DNA of 64,000 nucleotides from Rickettsiaceae bacterium H1. GTDB lineage: Bacteria; Pseudomonadota; Alphaproteobacteria; Rickettsiales; Anaplasmataceae. Every line of letters begins with the position of its first letter. Position 1 is the first letter of the stretch. The position numbers were made by a program, and so were the translations under genes. The stretch is taken from the NCBI GenBank assembly GCA_018101195.1, contig JACDQH010000002.1, positions 220,891-284,890 of the forward strand, written 5' to 3'. Below are positions 56,377-64,000 of this stretch, piece after piece. The notes beneath the pieces are model-generated. The model worked only from the letters and a program-made list of their open reading frames with translations, searched no databases and was not told where the DNA came from.

Positions 56377-57630
56377 TTATAACCTTTGATTTTCTTGATT
56401 TATAGGGCTTACTTCCAATTCATTGAGGTTTGTTTCGATTTGTTGGAAATGTTCTAATAAACACTCTAAATTCTTACATTCAAATACTTGCTCTGCGGAT
56501 AAATGATAATGATGTTTTGTTTTTTCTAGATGTTGTCGTAAAGATTGTGGTAACGGTAATTCACTTATTTTATCTTCTTTATTTATTGCTATCAAATTAT
56601 CTATGATCATTTCTGCCGTAAACAAAAAAAGTTCTTTTTTTCCCACACCATAAAAATCCAAAATAATAGATCTTAATTTTTCTAATAATTGTTGTTCTTT
56701 ATTATGGTTGGTTTCTTGTGTTTTAGCTGCATCATATTCTTCGATTGCCTTATTCGTTCCTTCGGTAATACAAATTCGTACTAATAATTCTGCAGTAATT
56801 TCTACGAAATTTATTCCTAAGGCTAAAGCGGTTTTACCTTCATTATCTTTTACATTAACAACATTGGCACCATGTTGAAGTAATAGTTTGACAACTTCCA
56901 TATTCCCATTCTTTGCTGCCACGATTAAAGCAGTTTTACCTTCTTTATCTTTTGCATCAACGTTAGCGCCATGTTGAAGTAATAGCTTGGCAATATCCAT
57001 ATTCCTTCGTAGTAATGACAACATCAAAGCAGTTTTACCTTCTTTATCTTTTGCATCAAAATCAGCGCCGTGTTGAAGTAATAGCTCGACAATTTCCTTA
57101 TGCCCGTTAAGTGCCGCCAACATTAAAGCGGTTCTATCATTATCGTCCGGATCGTTAATTTTTATTCTTTTTATTCGTAATAATTTCCGGGCGATATCGC
57201 ACTCATTTTTTCTTGCTGCCCAACGTAGGAACATTTCGATTTTTTGATTTCCGTCAATTTCAACTCCTTTTGCAATCAAAAAATCAACTATACCTACATC
57301 ATTATTCTTCTCTTCACTTCTTATCAATGCGTAATCTAGAACGGTATTTCCTTCCATATTCTTTGCATTAATATCGGCACCATTATCTAATAATATTTTA
57401 ACAAGTTTCGTGTCCACCATTACTGCCAAGTGTAAAGGAGTGTTGTCGCTTAGAGTACGTATTTCAACAATATTTTCTTTTTCTTTCAATAACATTTGAA
57501 CAATTTTAGTACTATTATTAGAAATTGCTTTCACAAAAACAGAATTAATATTGTGTTTCCCTAATAATTTTTGAACAACTGTCCAATCATCATTTTTTAT
57601 TCCATCCATTAGTATCGAGTTATTAAGCAT
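56377..57630 (-). CDS. Ankyrin-repeat protein with C-terminal helical domain
   Basis: The 417-residue protein has about eight ankyrin units from residue 10 to 290. The last four are canonical (DKEGKTALMLSLLRRNMDIAKLLLQHGANVDA type) with near-identical linkers DKEGKTAL. From about 295 a helical domain follows, with ELPLPQSLRQHLEK near 355 and a Leu-rich stretch ECKNLECLLEHF near 388. This C-terminal domain resembles that of the ankyrin protein at 63215-64000. No signal peptide or membrane segment is present. In Rickettsiales such proteins are often T4SS effectors; no secretion signal can be confirmed here. Confidence 0.9.
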   Translation of the reverse strand: MLNNSILMDGIKNDDWTVVQKLLGKHNINSVFVKAISNNSTKIVQMLLKEKENIVEIRTLSDNTPLHLAVMVDTKLVKILLDNGADINAKNMEGNTVLDYALIRSEEKNNDVGIVDFLIAKGVEIDGNQKIEMFLRWAARKNECDIARKLLRIKRIKINDPDDNDRTALMLAALNGHKEIVELLLQHGADFDAKDKEGKTALMLSLLRRNMDIAKLLLQHGANVDAKDKEGKTALIVAAKNGNMEVVKLLLQHGANVVNVKDNEGKTALALGINFVEITAELLVRICITEGTNKAIEEYDAAKTQETNHNKEQQLLEKLRSIILDFYGVGKKELFLFTAEMIIDNLIAINKEDKISELPLPQSLRQHLEKTKHHYHLSAEQVFECKNLECLLEHFQQIETNLNELEVSPINQENQRL

Positions 57631-57783
57631 TTTTTTAATAAATAATTATGACATATCATATATTATAATAAATTATCATTTAAAAAACAAGTATTAAAAT
57701 TTTCTGTAATTAGATGTAAAAACCTTTTATTTTTTACCAGATAAAAAATTTCTATTCTGCTTAACTCTTGATATATATTTAAT

Positions 57784-59130
57784 ATGTTTGTTACCTTATT
57801 ACGCTTAACCGGCTTATTATTATGGCTACGTTTTTTACCAATTAATAAAAAATCGAACATTGCCGATAAATTAAAAAAAATGGGACCGATTTTTATTAAA
57901 TTCGGACAAAGTTTTGCCAGTAGGCCCGATATTTTCGGCAAAGAAATTACCAAACAATTACTTACTTTATGTGATAAATTAGAACCTTTTTCATTTAAAC
58001 AAGTAAAAAAAATTATCGAATGCGAATTCGGTAAAGAATTAACAGAAGTATTTCCTTATTTTGAAAAAAAACCTGTTTCCGCTGCTTCTATCGCACAAGT
58101 GCATAAAGCATATACAGGGGAAGGAAAATTAATCGCAGTAAAAGTATTAAGGCCGAAAATCGAAAAACTGTTTCAAAGAGATATCAGGCTAATAAAATTT
58201 TGCACTGTTATCTTTAAGCCATTTATTCCCAAGCGTTTTCGCATCGACGAAGTAATAGCTCTTTTTTCAGAAAATATCAAATTAGAACTCGATTTACGTT
58301 TTGAAGCTGCTAATGCCGACGAACTTCGGGAACATACGGAAGATCTCGAAGAACTATATATCCCAGAAGTGGAGTGGGATTATACTACGAGCAGAGTATT
58401 AACCGTAGAATGGGTGGAAGGAACACCGATTACACAATTTGATTATAGCCCCAAAATAGCCGAAATTTTAGCCGTATCATTTGTAAAACAAGCATATTAT
58501 GAAGGAATTTTTCACGGAGATATGCATCCAGGAAATATACTTATCACCGAAGATGAAAAGATTGCTTTGGTCGATTTCGGTATTATCGGTAGGCTGGATA
58601 ATAAAACCAAACTTTACGTTGCTGAAATTCTCATCGGTTTTCTACAAAGAAATTACAAATATGTTGCCGATATTCATTTCCGTGCCGGTTACGTTTCGGC
58701 AAAATATAATAATTTCGTTACAGCTTGCCGTGCTATCGGTGAACCGATTATGGGTAAACGAATTTCGGTAGCTAACCTGTTGCAACAATTATTTAAAATA
58801 ACTGCCGATTTTAATATCCCTGTTCAGCCGCAATTACTTTTATTACAAAAAACGATTTTACTTATCGAAGGTCACTGTTTACGTTTATTTCCTGAAATAG
58901 ATTTGTGGGAATTGGTTAAACCTCACATGGAAAATTGGGCAGACGATAATTTGGGATTTAAAAGGAAAATTTATAACAGCCCGATTTTTCAACGCATCGA
59001 ATCGATAATTGAGAGATGCGATAATTGTCATCAAGCCAACGTAAATCAAAAACAAAGCAGCGAATCTTTTTTTTTTAAGGTAATAATTTTACTAGTATTG
59101 TTTTATTTAATATTAGATAAGATATTATAA
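57784..59130 (+). CDS. ubiB: UbiB/COQ8 atypical kinase family protein, ubiquinone biosynthesis
   Basis: UbiB is an atypical ATPase of the COQ8 family, needed for ubiquinone synthesis at the membrane. The 448 residues show GPIFIKFGQSFASRPDIF (the KxGQ motif, about 33-50), the Ala-rich loop AASIAQVHKA (about 100-109), AVKVLRP with the nucleotide-binding Lys, EWVEG, HGDMHPGN (about 243-250) and VDFGIIG (DFG). Two C-terminal hydrophobic stretches, of which only one is clear (about 428-446), anchor it. purK starts on the base after its stop. The pairing of ubiB with purK seems incidental. Confidence 0.95.
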   Translation: MFVTLLRLTGLLLWLRFLPINKKSNIADKLKKMGPIFIKFGQSFASRPDIFGKEITKQLLTLCDKLEPFSFKQVKKIIECEFGKELTEVFPYFEKKPVSAASIAQVHKAYTGEGKLIAVKVLRPKIEKLFQRDIRLIKFCTVIFKPFIPKRFRIDEVIALFSENIKLELDLRFEAANADELREHTEDLEELYIPEVEWDYTTSRVLTVEWVEGTPITQFDYSPKIAEILAVSFVKQAYYEGIFHGDMHPGNILITEDEKIALVDFGIIGRLDNKTKLYVAEILIGFLQRNYKYVADIHFRAGYVSAKYNNFVTACRAIGEPIMGKRISVANLLQQLFKITADFNIPVQPQLLLLQKTILLIEGHCLRLFPEIDLWELVKPHMENWADDNLGFKRKIYNSPIFQRIESIIERCDNCHQANVNQKQSSESFFFKVIILLVLFYLILDKIL

Positions 59131-60168
59131 ATGATTAATTATCCTAATCTGATCAAAAAAAAGCTTGGAATATTAGGCGGTGGACAATTAGGCAGAATGC
59201 TTGCTATTGCCGCTCATAGTTTGGGTATCGAAGTAATTATTTTTACCGATATTAAAAATTCTCCCGCATCTTATGTAACTAATAAAACGATTGTTGCAGC
59301 TTATGACGACGGATATGCTTTATCGAAATTTGCCGATAATGTCGATTATGTAACGACTGAATTTGAAAACATACCCTGCGATTCCCTAGAATTTTTGGCA
59401 AAAAACACTCAAGTTTATCCCGATTCAACTGTTTTGCAGATAATTCAAGACAGATTAACGGAAAAACAATTTGTCAATGATTTGGGTTTACCTACAACTC
59501 GGTTCGAGCAAGTAGGTAAATTTGAAGATATAACTTTGAATTATCCTTTTATTATTAAAACTCGCAGAATGGGTTATGACGGTAAGGGACAATACTTAAT
59601 ACGTTCGATTAATGATAAAATAGATGTTAATTTTTCGGCAATAGCCGAAAAAGTAGTGGATTTTTACAAAGAAATTTCGATAATTACCGTTCGTGATTCT
59701 CAAGGAAATATAGAATTTTTTCCTATTGCGGAAAATTTTCATAAGGACGGAATATTACGCACTTCTTCCGTGCCTGCCGATATAAGTAACGATATTCGAA
59801 TTAAAGCTAAAGAGATCGGAGCAAAAATTTCTACGAAATTAAATTACGTAGGAGTAATAACTATGGAATTATTTTTAACTAAAGACGGAGAATTATTGGT
59901 AAACGAGATTGCACCGAGAGTTCATAATTCCGGTCATTGGAGTATCGAAACTTGTAATGTCAGCCAATTCGAGCAACATGTCAGAGCAGTATGCGGTTTA
60001 CCTATAAAACCGGTAAAACTTTATTTTTCGTGTGAAATGCATAATTTAATAGGTGACGATATTACCAAAATTAACCTTAACTCACCTGGTAAAAGATTAA
60101 CCGTTTACGGCAAAAAAGAAGTAAAAAACGGTCGTAAGATGGGGCATATTATTATTCTTAAATCGTGA
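59131..60168 (+). CDS. purK: N5-carboxyaminoimidazole ribonucleotide synthase PurK
   Basis: PurK is an ATP-grasp enzyme that carboxylates AIR in purine synthesis. The 345 residues have the N-terminal LGILGGGQLGRMLAIAA (residues 12-28), the ATP-grasp core PFIIKTRRMGYDGKGQY (about 142-158), E and N residues for Mg in LLVNEIAPRVHNSGHW (about 254-270), and the small C-terminal domain. It directly abuts ubiB (no gap) and overlaps rluB by four bases. purE is elsewhere. Its presence points to a capacity for de novo purine synthesis, kept in Anaplasmataceae but lost in Rickettsia. Confidence 0.95.
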   Translation: MINYPNLIKKKLGILGGGQLGRMLAIAAHSLGIEVIIFTDIKNSPASYVTNKTIVAAYDDGYALSKFADNVDYVTTEFENIPCDSLEFLAKNTQVYPDSTVLQIIQDRLTEKQFVNDLGLPTTRFEQVGKFEDITLNYPFIIKTRRMGYDGKGQYLIRSINDKIDVNFSAIAEKVVDFYKEISIITVRDSQGNIEFFPIAENFHKDGILRTSSVPADISNDIRIKAKEIGAKISTKLNYVGVITMELFLTKDGELLVNEIAPRVHNSGHWSIETCNVSQFEQHVRAVCGLPIKPVKLYFSCEMHNLIGDDITKINLNSPGKRLTVYGKKEVKNGRKMGHIIILKS

Positions 60169-60872
60169 GATTAAATAAATATATCGCGCATTCCGGTTAC
60201 TGTTCTTCTAGGCGATCGGCAGATAAGTTAATCTCGGAGGGTAAAGTTACATTTAACGGGCAATCAGTAACCGATTTTAACATTGTTGTTAATGAAAATG
60301 ACGAAGTAAAAATCGACGGAAAAAAATTAAGTTTACCGAATTTAGGCGTTTGGCTTTATTACAAGCCGATAAGGGTAATCACTTCGAAAAAAGACGAACA
60401 AGGAAGAAAAACGGTTTTTGATCATTTGCCGAATAATTTGAAAAATTTAATTAGTGTCGGTCGGTTGGATTTCAATAGCGAAGGATTATTACTTATGACT
60501 AATAACGGTGATTTTGCAAAATTCATGACCGATCCGAAAAATAAAATACTGCGCAAATATAAAATTAGGGCCTTCGGTAAAATAAAACAGGATAAGCTCG
60601 AATTGATTAAACAAGGAATTACCTTGGATAACATTCGCTATCAACCGATAAATATTCAAGTAATCGATTCAAAAAAAAACAATTCTTGGTTTCATATCGC
60701 TTTGACCGAAGGTAAGAACCGCGAAATACGTAATATATTCGCTTTTTTAGAGCTAAAAATCGATCGATTGATTAGAACCGATTACGGAATTTTTAGTTTA
60801 GGTAATCTCAAACCGAACGAGATTGTCGCGATTCCCAATAATAAATTAAAAATATATACAATTAGAGGTTGA
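60165..60872 (+). CDS. rluB: 23S rRNA pseudouridine synthase, RluB/RsuA family
   Basis: This enzyme isomerises uridine in rRNA. The 235 residues have an S4 RNA-binding domain (RLNKYIAHSGYCSSRRSADKL, split across 2-22), then the catalytic motif GRLDFNSEGLLLMTNNG with D102, and KNREIRNIF near 183. It starts with GTG at 60165, overlapping the purK stop (GTGA). RluB is likelier than RsuA or RluE on the S4 domain and overall pattern, but the exact target uridine is not certain. Confidence 0.9.
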   Translation: MRLNKYIAHSGYCSSRRSADKLISEGKVTFNGQSVTDFNIVVNENDEVKIDGKKLSLPNLGVWLYYKPIRVITSKKDEQGRKTVFDHLPNNLKNLISVGRLDFNSEGLLLMTNNGDFAKFMTDPKNKILRKYKIRAFGKIKQDKLELIKQGITLDNIRYQPINIQVIDSKKNNSWFHIALTEGKNREIRNIFAFLELKIDRLIRTDYGIFSLGNLKPNEIVAIPNNKLKIYTIRG

Positions 60873-60985
60873 GATATGATTAGTATTATATTACTTTTAT
60901 TTAATAAAGATGAAAAATTCAATAATTGTTCACTACGAAAACAACATTAACGATAATCAAGTAAAACCTCTAAAGTTACTATTTT

Positions 60986-61123
60986 GTGTCTGAGCTATTT
61001 TTTATTTTTGTATTTTCTCTTCTTGCCTTACGTTATTCTTCTTTTAAAGGTATTAAGCAAGAATTTTTAGCAGATGTTGAAAATAAACCGGAACCGAAGA
61101 GTGCAAGAAATGCAAAACAATAA
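60986..61123 (+). CDS. Possible 45-residue single-helix peptide
   Basis: A GTG at 60986 opens a 45-codon frame: a hydrophobic helix (SELFFIFVFSLLALRYSS) followed by a polar tail (EFLADVENKPEPKSARNAKQ). The clear split between a membrane helix and a soluble tail suggests coding, but the start codon and ribosome site are poor. Otherwise the 345-base gap between rluB and ftsL (60873-61217) shows nothing. Confidence 0.3.
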   Translation: MSELFFIFVFSLLALRYSSFKGIKQEFLADVENKPEPKSARNAKQ

Positions 61124-61217
61124 ATGAAAATACTCTGAAATACCAATCGAAGAAAGATACATGGGTGAGTATTATTGAAAAAAATAATAATAGCAACATA
61201 AATCGTTGTTAAAAATA

Positions 61218-61523
61218 CTAATCCAAACTGGCAAGTACGGTATATTTAGTATCCAAATCGCTATGCACCTGACTGTAAAGTATTGGTTCGAGCTTCAGGT
61301 ATTTTTCGGCCAATTTTTCTAACCTTGCCGGTTGTGTCAGATAGCTCCATTCCGCTTCGATAATTTTGATTGTATTCTGTATTTCGTCAATTTCGTTTTC
61401 AATATTACTCAGCTGTTTTTGCAGATTTGCCACGTTATACTTTATACCGAACAACATCCCGATACCGGCTAATAACAACAAAGTATATAAAAAAGTAAAT
61501 GTTTTTTTAGATAATAATTTCAT
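61218..61523 (-). CDS. ftsL: Cell division protein FtsL
   Basis: FtsL is a small bitopic divisome protein that partners FtsB and activates FtsWI. The 101 residues have a short cytoplasmic start, one transmembrane helix (about 9-29), a coiled coil (about 30-62, LQKQLSNIENEIDEIQNTI) and the family segment EWSYLTQPARLEKLAEKYL. AAGGAGGG is a strong ribosome site, and the ATG overlaps the rsmH stop (ATGA). Position after rsmH supports the call. The usual next gene, ftsI, is missing. Confidence 0.9.
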   Translation of the reverse strand: MKLLSKKTFTFLYTLLLLAGIGMLFGIKYNVANLQKQLSNIENEIDEIQNTIKIIEAEWSYLTQPARLEKLAEKYLKLEPILYSQVHSDLDTKYTVLASLD

Positions 61524-62443
61524 AATTCCCTCCTTATTCCTCTTAAACGAGCAGATCTTGCTCGCGGATTTAAATTAATTTCTTCTTTTGTCGGTTTGAC
61601 TACTTTTTTATCGAGTAAAGTAAAATTAGCTAACCTATTTTCTTTTTTTTCAGGCAAATAACGAGATATTCCTTGTTTTTTACCACATAAAAAATTGAAT
61701 TTATTTTTTACTATTTTATCTTCGAGCGAATGGAAAGAAATTATTACCAGCCTACCTCCTATCTCCAAAATTTTGACAGCCGAATCTATTCCTTTTTCCA
61801 ATTCCGTTAACTCGTCATTGACCCATATTCTGATAGCTTGAAAAGTTCTTGTTGCCGGATCGATTTTGTCATGCTTTGTTCTGGGAACGACGGATCTGAT
61901 TATTTCGGCTAACTCACCAGTAGTTTTAATTAATTTTTTATTCCGATAACGAATTATTGCCAAAGCAATTTTTTTTGCATAACGTTCGTTTCCATATCGG
62001 TATATGACATCGGCAATTTCTTCTTCCCTAAAAGCATTAATTAAAGCCGTGGCATCGATTTTATCGGTATTCGACATCCTCATATCCAAAGGCCCGTCTT
62101 TCATAAAAGAAAAACCTCGATTACTTTCTTCGAGTTGCATGGAAGAAACACCCAAATCAAGAATTATCGCGTCAACTTTTTTATTTTTCATTAATTTATC
62201 GATATTACCGAACTTGTCGATAAATAATTGAAATCTATCAGGAAAATCCCGATTAATCTTTTCGGCATATTTTTTTACCGAACCATCTCTATCGATTCCG
62301 TAAACAAAACAATCCGCTGATTTAAGTAAAGCCGAGGTATAACCGCCAGCGCCAAAAGTTCCGTCTACATACGTTTCTCCGGATTTCGAAGAAACCATTT
62401 TCAGCATTTCGTTTAATAACACCGGAGTGTGAGGAACGCTCAT
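61520..62443 (-). CDS. rsmH: 16S rRNA (cytosine1402-N4)-methyltransferase RsmH
   Basis: RsmH (MraW) methylates C1402 in the ribosomal P site. The 307 residues begin MSVPHTPVLLNEML and include the SAM-binding YVDGTFGAGGYT (about 20-31), LDLGVSSMQLEESNRGFSF (about 96-114), GPLDMRM (118-124), and SFHSLEDKIVKNKF near 240. It lies in the mraZ-rsmH-ftsL cluster with ATGA overlaps on both sides, so the three genes are one translational chain. Confidence 0.97.
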   Translation of the reverse strand: MSVPHTPVLLNEMLKMVSSKSGETYVDGTFGAGGYTSALLKSADCFVYGIDRDGSVKKYAEKINRDFPDRFQLFIDKFGNIDKLMKNKKVDAIILDLGVSSMQLEESNRGFSFMKDGPLDMRMSNTDKIDATALINAFREEEIADVIYRYGNERYAKKIALAIIRYRNKKLIKTTGELAEIIRSVVPRTKHDKIDPATRTFQAIRIWVNDELTELEKGIDSAVKILEIGGRLVIISFHSLEDKIVKNKFNFLCGKKQGISRYLPEKKENRLANFTLLDKKVVKPTKEEINLNPRARSARLRGIRREL

Positions 62444-62898
62444 TTTTCACTCCGATTAAAATTAAGTTCGTTGCGATGTTTTATTGATATTTTTCTTGCC
62501 TGTTCTTTATGTTTTTGTAATTCTTGTGGCGACCATATTTCGAAAATTTTTCCTTTGCCAACAAATGCAGCTTGATTTTCTATCTCCAGGCTTTCCAACA
62601 TTTCTATCGGTAAAGTAACTCTCCCGTCTGGATCGAAAGCTAGCCGAATGCTTTCTCCCAACAAAGACATAGCAAAAGCGTCTCGTGTTTCGGAAAAAAC
62701 ATCCATATGTTCGATTGCGTCGCTTAATCGGTTTATTCTATCGATACTTGATGCTTCGATGCAGTTATTGATAAACGAACGATAAATAACTATTCCGATA
62801 AAATCGTGATTTTTTACTACGGACCTGAAAGGTGCAGGGATAGATACCCTGCCCTTTTTATCAACTTTATTAATATATGTAGATAAGAACAAATTCAT
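62440..62898 (-). CDS. mraZ: Transcriptional regulator MraZ
   Basis: MraZ is an AbrB-fold oligomer that regulates the division and cell-wall cluster through repeats before its own gene. The 152 residues contain the two SpoVT/AbrB-like halves: NKVDKKGRVSIPAPFRSVV (about 10-28) and AFDPDGRVTLPIEMLESL (about 88-106). The ATG at 62898 is the first of the rsmH-ftsL chain. A five-fold 10-bp repeat starts 27 bases upstream, as expected for autoregulation. Confidence 0.95.
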   Translation of the reverse strand: MNLFLSTYINKVDKKGRVSIPAPFRSVVKNHDFIGIVIYRSFINNCIEASSIDRINRLSDAIEHMDVFSETRDAFAMSLLGESIRLAFDPDGRVTLPIEMLESLEIENQAAFVGKGKIFEIWSPQELQKHKEQARKISIKHRNELNFNRSEK

Positions 62899-62924
62899 TT
62901 AACAAAGCTATTTTTTATCTTATT

Positions 62925-62968
62925 ATGGTTAAATATGGTTTAACATGGGTTAACATGGTTTATAATGG
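62925..62968 (-). promoter_or_regulatory. Putative MraZ operator: five ATGG repeats at exact 10-bp spacing
   Basis: On the plus strand ATGG occurs at 62925, 62935, 62945, 62955 and 62965, mostly within ATGG(T/G)TTAAC. MraZ binds TGGGA-type repeats with a 10-bp period upstream of mraZ in E. coli and related repeats elsewhere. Period, number and location fit. The rest of 62969-63176 is non-coding with nothing recognised. Confidence 0.7.
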
Positions 62969-63176
62969 AAATCAAGATTAATTTTTTATCCGATACAATA
63001 TTCGGTATAATTAAGATAAAAAAAGTACTAGTGATTCGAAACAAGTGTTAATTTATTTAAACATATTTTGATTGCGGATTCCCGCTAATGATTGATGCTA
63101 TAAAAGTAAAAAATTTTATAGGGAATTCGCTTTAATAAAGAAGCGCAAAACAGATTCTAAAAATTGGCAAAAAAAA

Positions 63177-63201
63177 TTGGAGTTTTTCTCCAACTTTTTT
63201 T
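63177..63201. terminator. Bidirectional rho-independent terminator
   Basis: TTGGAG (63177-63182) pairs with CTCCAA (63188-63193) around five T residues. An A run precedes and a T run follows, so it can act both ways. It lies 14 bases past the ankyrin gene stop on the minus strand, which it most likely ends. Confidence 0.75.
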
Positions 63202-63214
63202 AATTGATTATAAT

Positions 63215-64000
63215 TTAATCAGGTAATCCGACATTTTGAGATCCAATATTATCAGCACTTGGATTTTCTACTTCTGTGCTTAATTGTTGTGAAAAATGAT
63301 TTAATAAATTTTCAATCGCTAATGCTCTTTCCATTGAAAGTAATGGCCATTCGGTTAAAAATTCCTCGAGTGACTTTGGCAAAGATAATTTTTTGACATC
63401 ACCTTTATTTCTTAATTGATCTAAAATTACTTTTTTTGCTTTCAATTGCAAAATCGGTTTGCAAACATTATGTAACTTCTCGATTAATTTTTCTTCGGTT
63501 ATTTCTACTCTTCCTTTAACTTCTTCCAATTTATCTGTTGCAGCCTTTTTTCCTTCTCGTACGTAGATATCTGCTAAAACATGCGGTAATAATTCCAAAG
63601 TGATTTCCTTTAATTGTTTTTCTACTGCAATGTCTAAATCAGTAATGCCGCTGTTATCTTCTACAGTAACATCGGCACCCGCATCAATTAATGCTTTGAC
63701 AATTTCCGTATGCCCGTTACATACCGCCAAAAATAAAGGGGTCCGATTTAATCTACCTTTTGCATTAACATTGGCACCCGAATCAATTAATAGCTTGGCA
63801 ATATCACTATTCCCTTCCCTTGCCACATACATTAAAGCAGTCCAATTAAACCCATCTTGTGCATCAACATCGACACCCGCATCAATTAATGCTTTGACAA
63901 TTTCCGTATGCCCGTTACATACCGCCAAAAATAAAGGGGTCCGATTTAATCTACCTTTTGCATTAACATTGGCACCCGAATCAATTAATAGCTTGGCAAT
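63215..64000 (-). CDS. Ankyrin-repeat protein, C-terminal part (runs off window)
   Basis: The frame stays open to base 64000, so at least 262 residues belong to the protein and its start lies outside. It shows about four ankyrin units, such as NGHTEIVKALIDAGVDVDAQ and EGNSDIAKLLIDSGANVNAK. A C-terminal helical domain of about 130 residues follows, with KKLSLPKSLEEFLTEWPLLS and a Leu-rich helix IENLLNHFSQQL. The domain resembles that of the ankyrin protein at 56377-57630 in order and spacing of motifs. A terminator follows the stop. An effector role is possible but not shown. Confidence 0.88.
   Translation of the reverse strand: MAKLLIDSGANVNAKGRLNRTPLFLAVCNGHTEIVKALIDAGVDVDAQDGFNWTALMYVAREGNSDIAKLLIDSGANVNAKGRLNRTPLFLAVCNGHTEIVKALIDAGADVTVEDNSGITDLDIAVEKQLKEITLELLPHVLADIYVREGKKAATDKLEEVKGRVEITEEKLIEKLHNVCKPILQLKAKKVILDQLRNKGDVKKLSLPKSLEEFLTEWPLLSMERALAIENLLNHFSQQLSTEVENPSADNIGSQNVGLPD
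63681..64000 (-). repeat. 198-bp repeat within the ankyrin gene, identical over at least 122 bases
   Basis: The segment 63681-63802 recurs without a single change at 63879-64000, continuing to the window edge. The offset of 198 bases equals two 33-residue ankyrin units. Perfect identity, including third codon positions, means recent duplication or conversion. Confidence 0.9.

Noticed and set aside
57663..57953. 96-codon minus-strand frame overlapping the ubiB start
   Set aside because: It is the complement of the ubiB N-terminus, whose KxGQ motif is clear on the other strand.

Overview
The window is a stretch of a small, AT-rich (roughly 30% G+C by eye) alphaproteobacterial genome, most likely an obligate intracellular member of the Rickettsiales. 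The signs are: a circularly permuted (two-piece) tmRNA gene, a VirB2-type pilin, a fused TRAP permease, patatin-like phospholipases, ankyrin-repeat proteins, housekeeping genes scattered out of their usual operons (pheS without pheT, ruvAB without ruvC, secD without secF, mraZ-rsmH-ftsL without ftsI), and a large fraction of decayed coding sequence. The organism is inferred from gene content only; no rRNA gene is present to confirm it.

Layout. 1-9.5 kb: a frameshifted comEC fragment, ribD, ybeY, trhO, a VirB2-like pilin, ispH, two tandem N-acetylmuramoyl-alanine amidase paralogues (one frameshifted), xerD, a 52-residue HIG1-like membrane peptide and mnmE. 9.5-10.5 kb: a degenerate region. 10.5-22.6 kb: gyrB, gltX, rpmJ, an FNR-type flavoprotein, a periplasmic-binding protein with an unknown membrane partner, cdsA, an unknown membrane protein whose tail carries PTAP and PPxY motifs, rpmI-rplT-pheS and proC. 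22.66-23.0 kb: ssrA (tmRNA) with its own promoter and terminator. 23.2-25.2 kb and 27.8-28.1 kb: gene remnants on both sides of alaS, some related to each other and to the 9.6 kb remnant. 28-43.5 kb: a coiled-coil membrane protein, proS, nrdA, a decayed ankyrin gene, dacA, ruvAB, tpiA, a thioredoxin-fold protein, a CPA2 antiporter, tRNA-Lys, uvrC, zapE and an iron ABC permease. 43.6-45 kb: more remnants. 45-55 kb: a 683-residue unknown protein behind a G7 tract, secD, a TRAP permease with cvpA, and three tandem patatin genes. 55-64 kb: mtaB, an ankyrin protein, ubiB-purK-rluB, the truncated division cluster mraZ-rsmH-ftsL behind a five-fold 10-bp repeat operator, and the C-terminal part of a second ankyrin protein running off the window.

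How the genes fit together. Most are core information-processing and envelope genes (translation: gltX, alaS, proS, pheS, L20, L35, L36, tmRNA; tRNA modification: mnmE, trhO, mtaB; DNA: gyrB, ruvAB, uvrC, xerD; envelope: ispH, dacA, amidase, ftsL, rsmH, mraZ). The accessory layer is what one expects of an intracellular lifestyle: phospholipase paralogues with and without signal peptides, ankyrin proteins sharing a C-terminal helical domain, uptake permeases (TRAP, iron) whose partner subunits are elsewhere, and several orphan membrane proteins. The best candidates for new biology are the PTAP/PPxY-tailed membrane protein (19205-19987), the G7-preceded 683-residue protein (45063-47114), the recombining patatin trio (51966-55034) and the shared C-terminal domain of the two ankyrin proteins.
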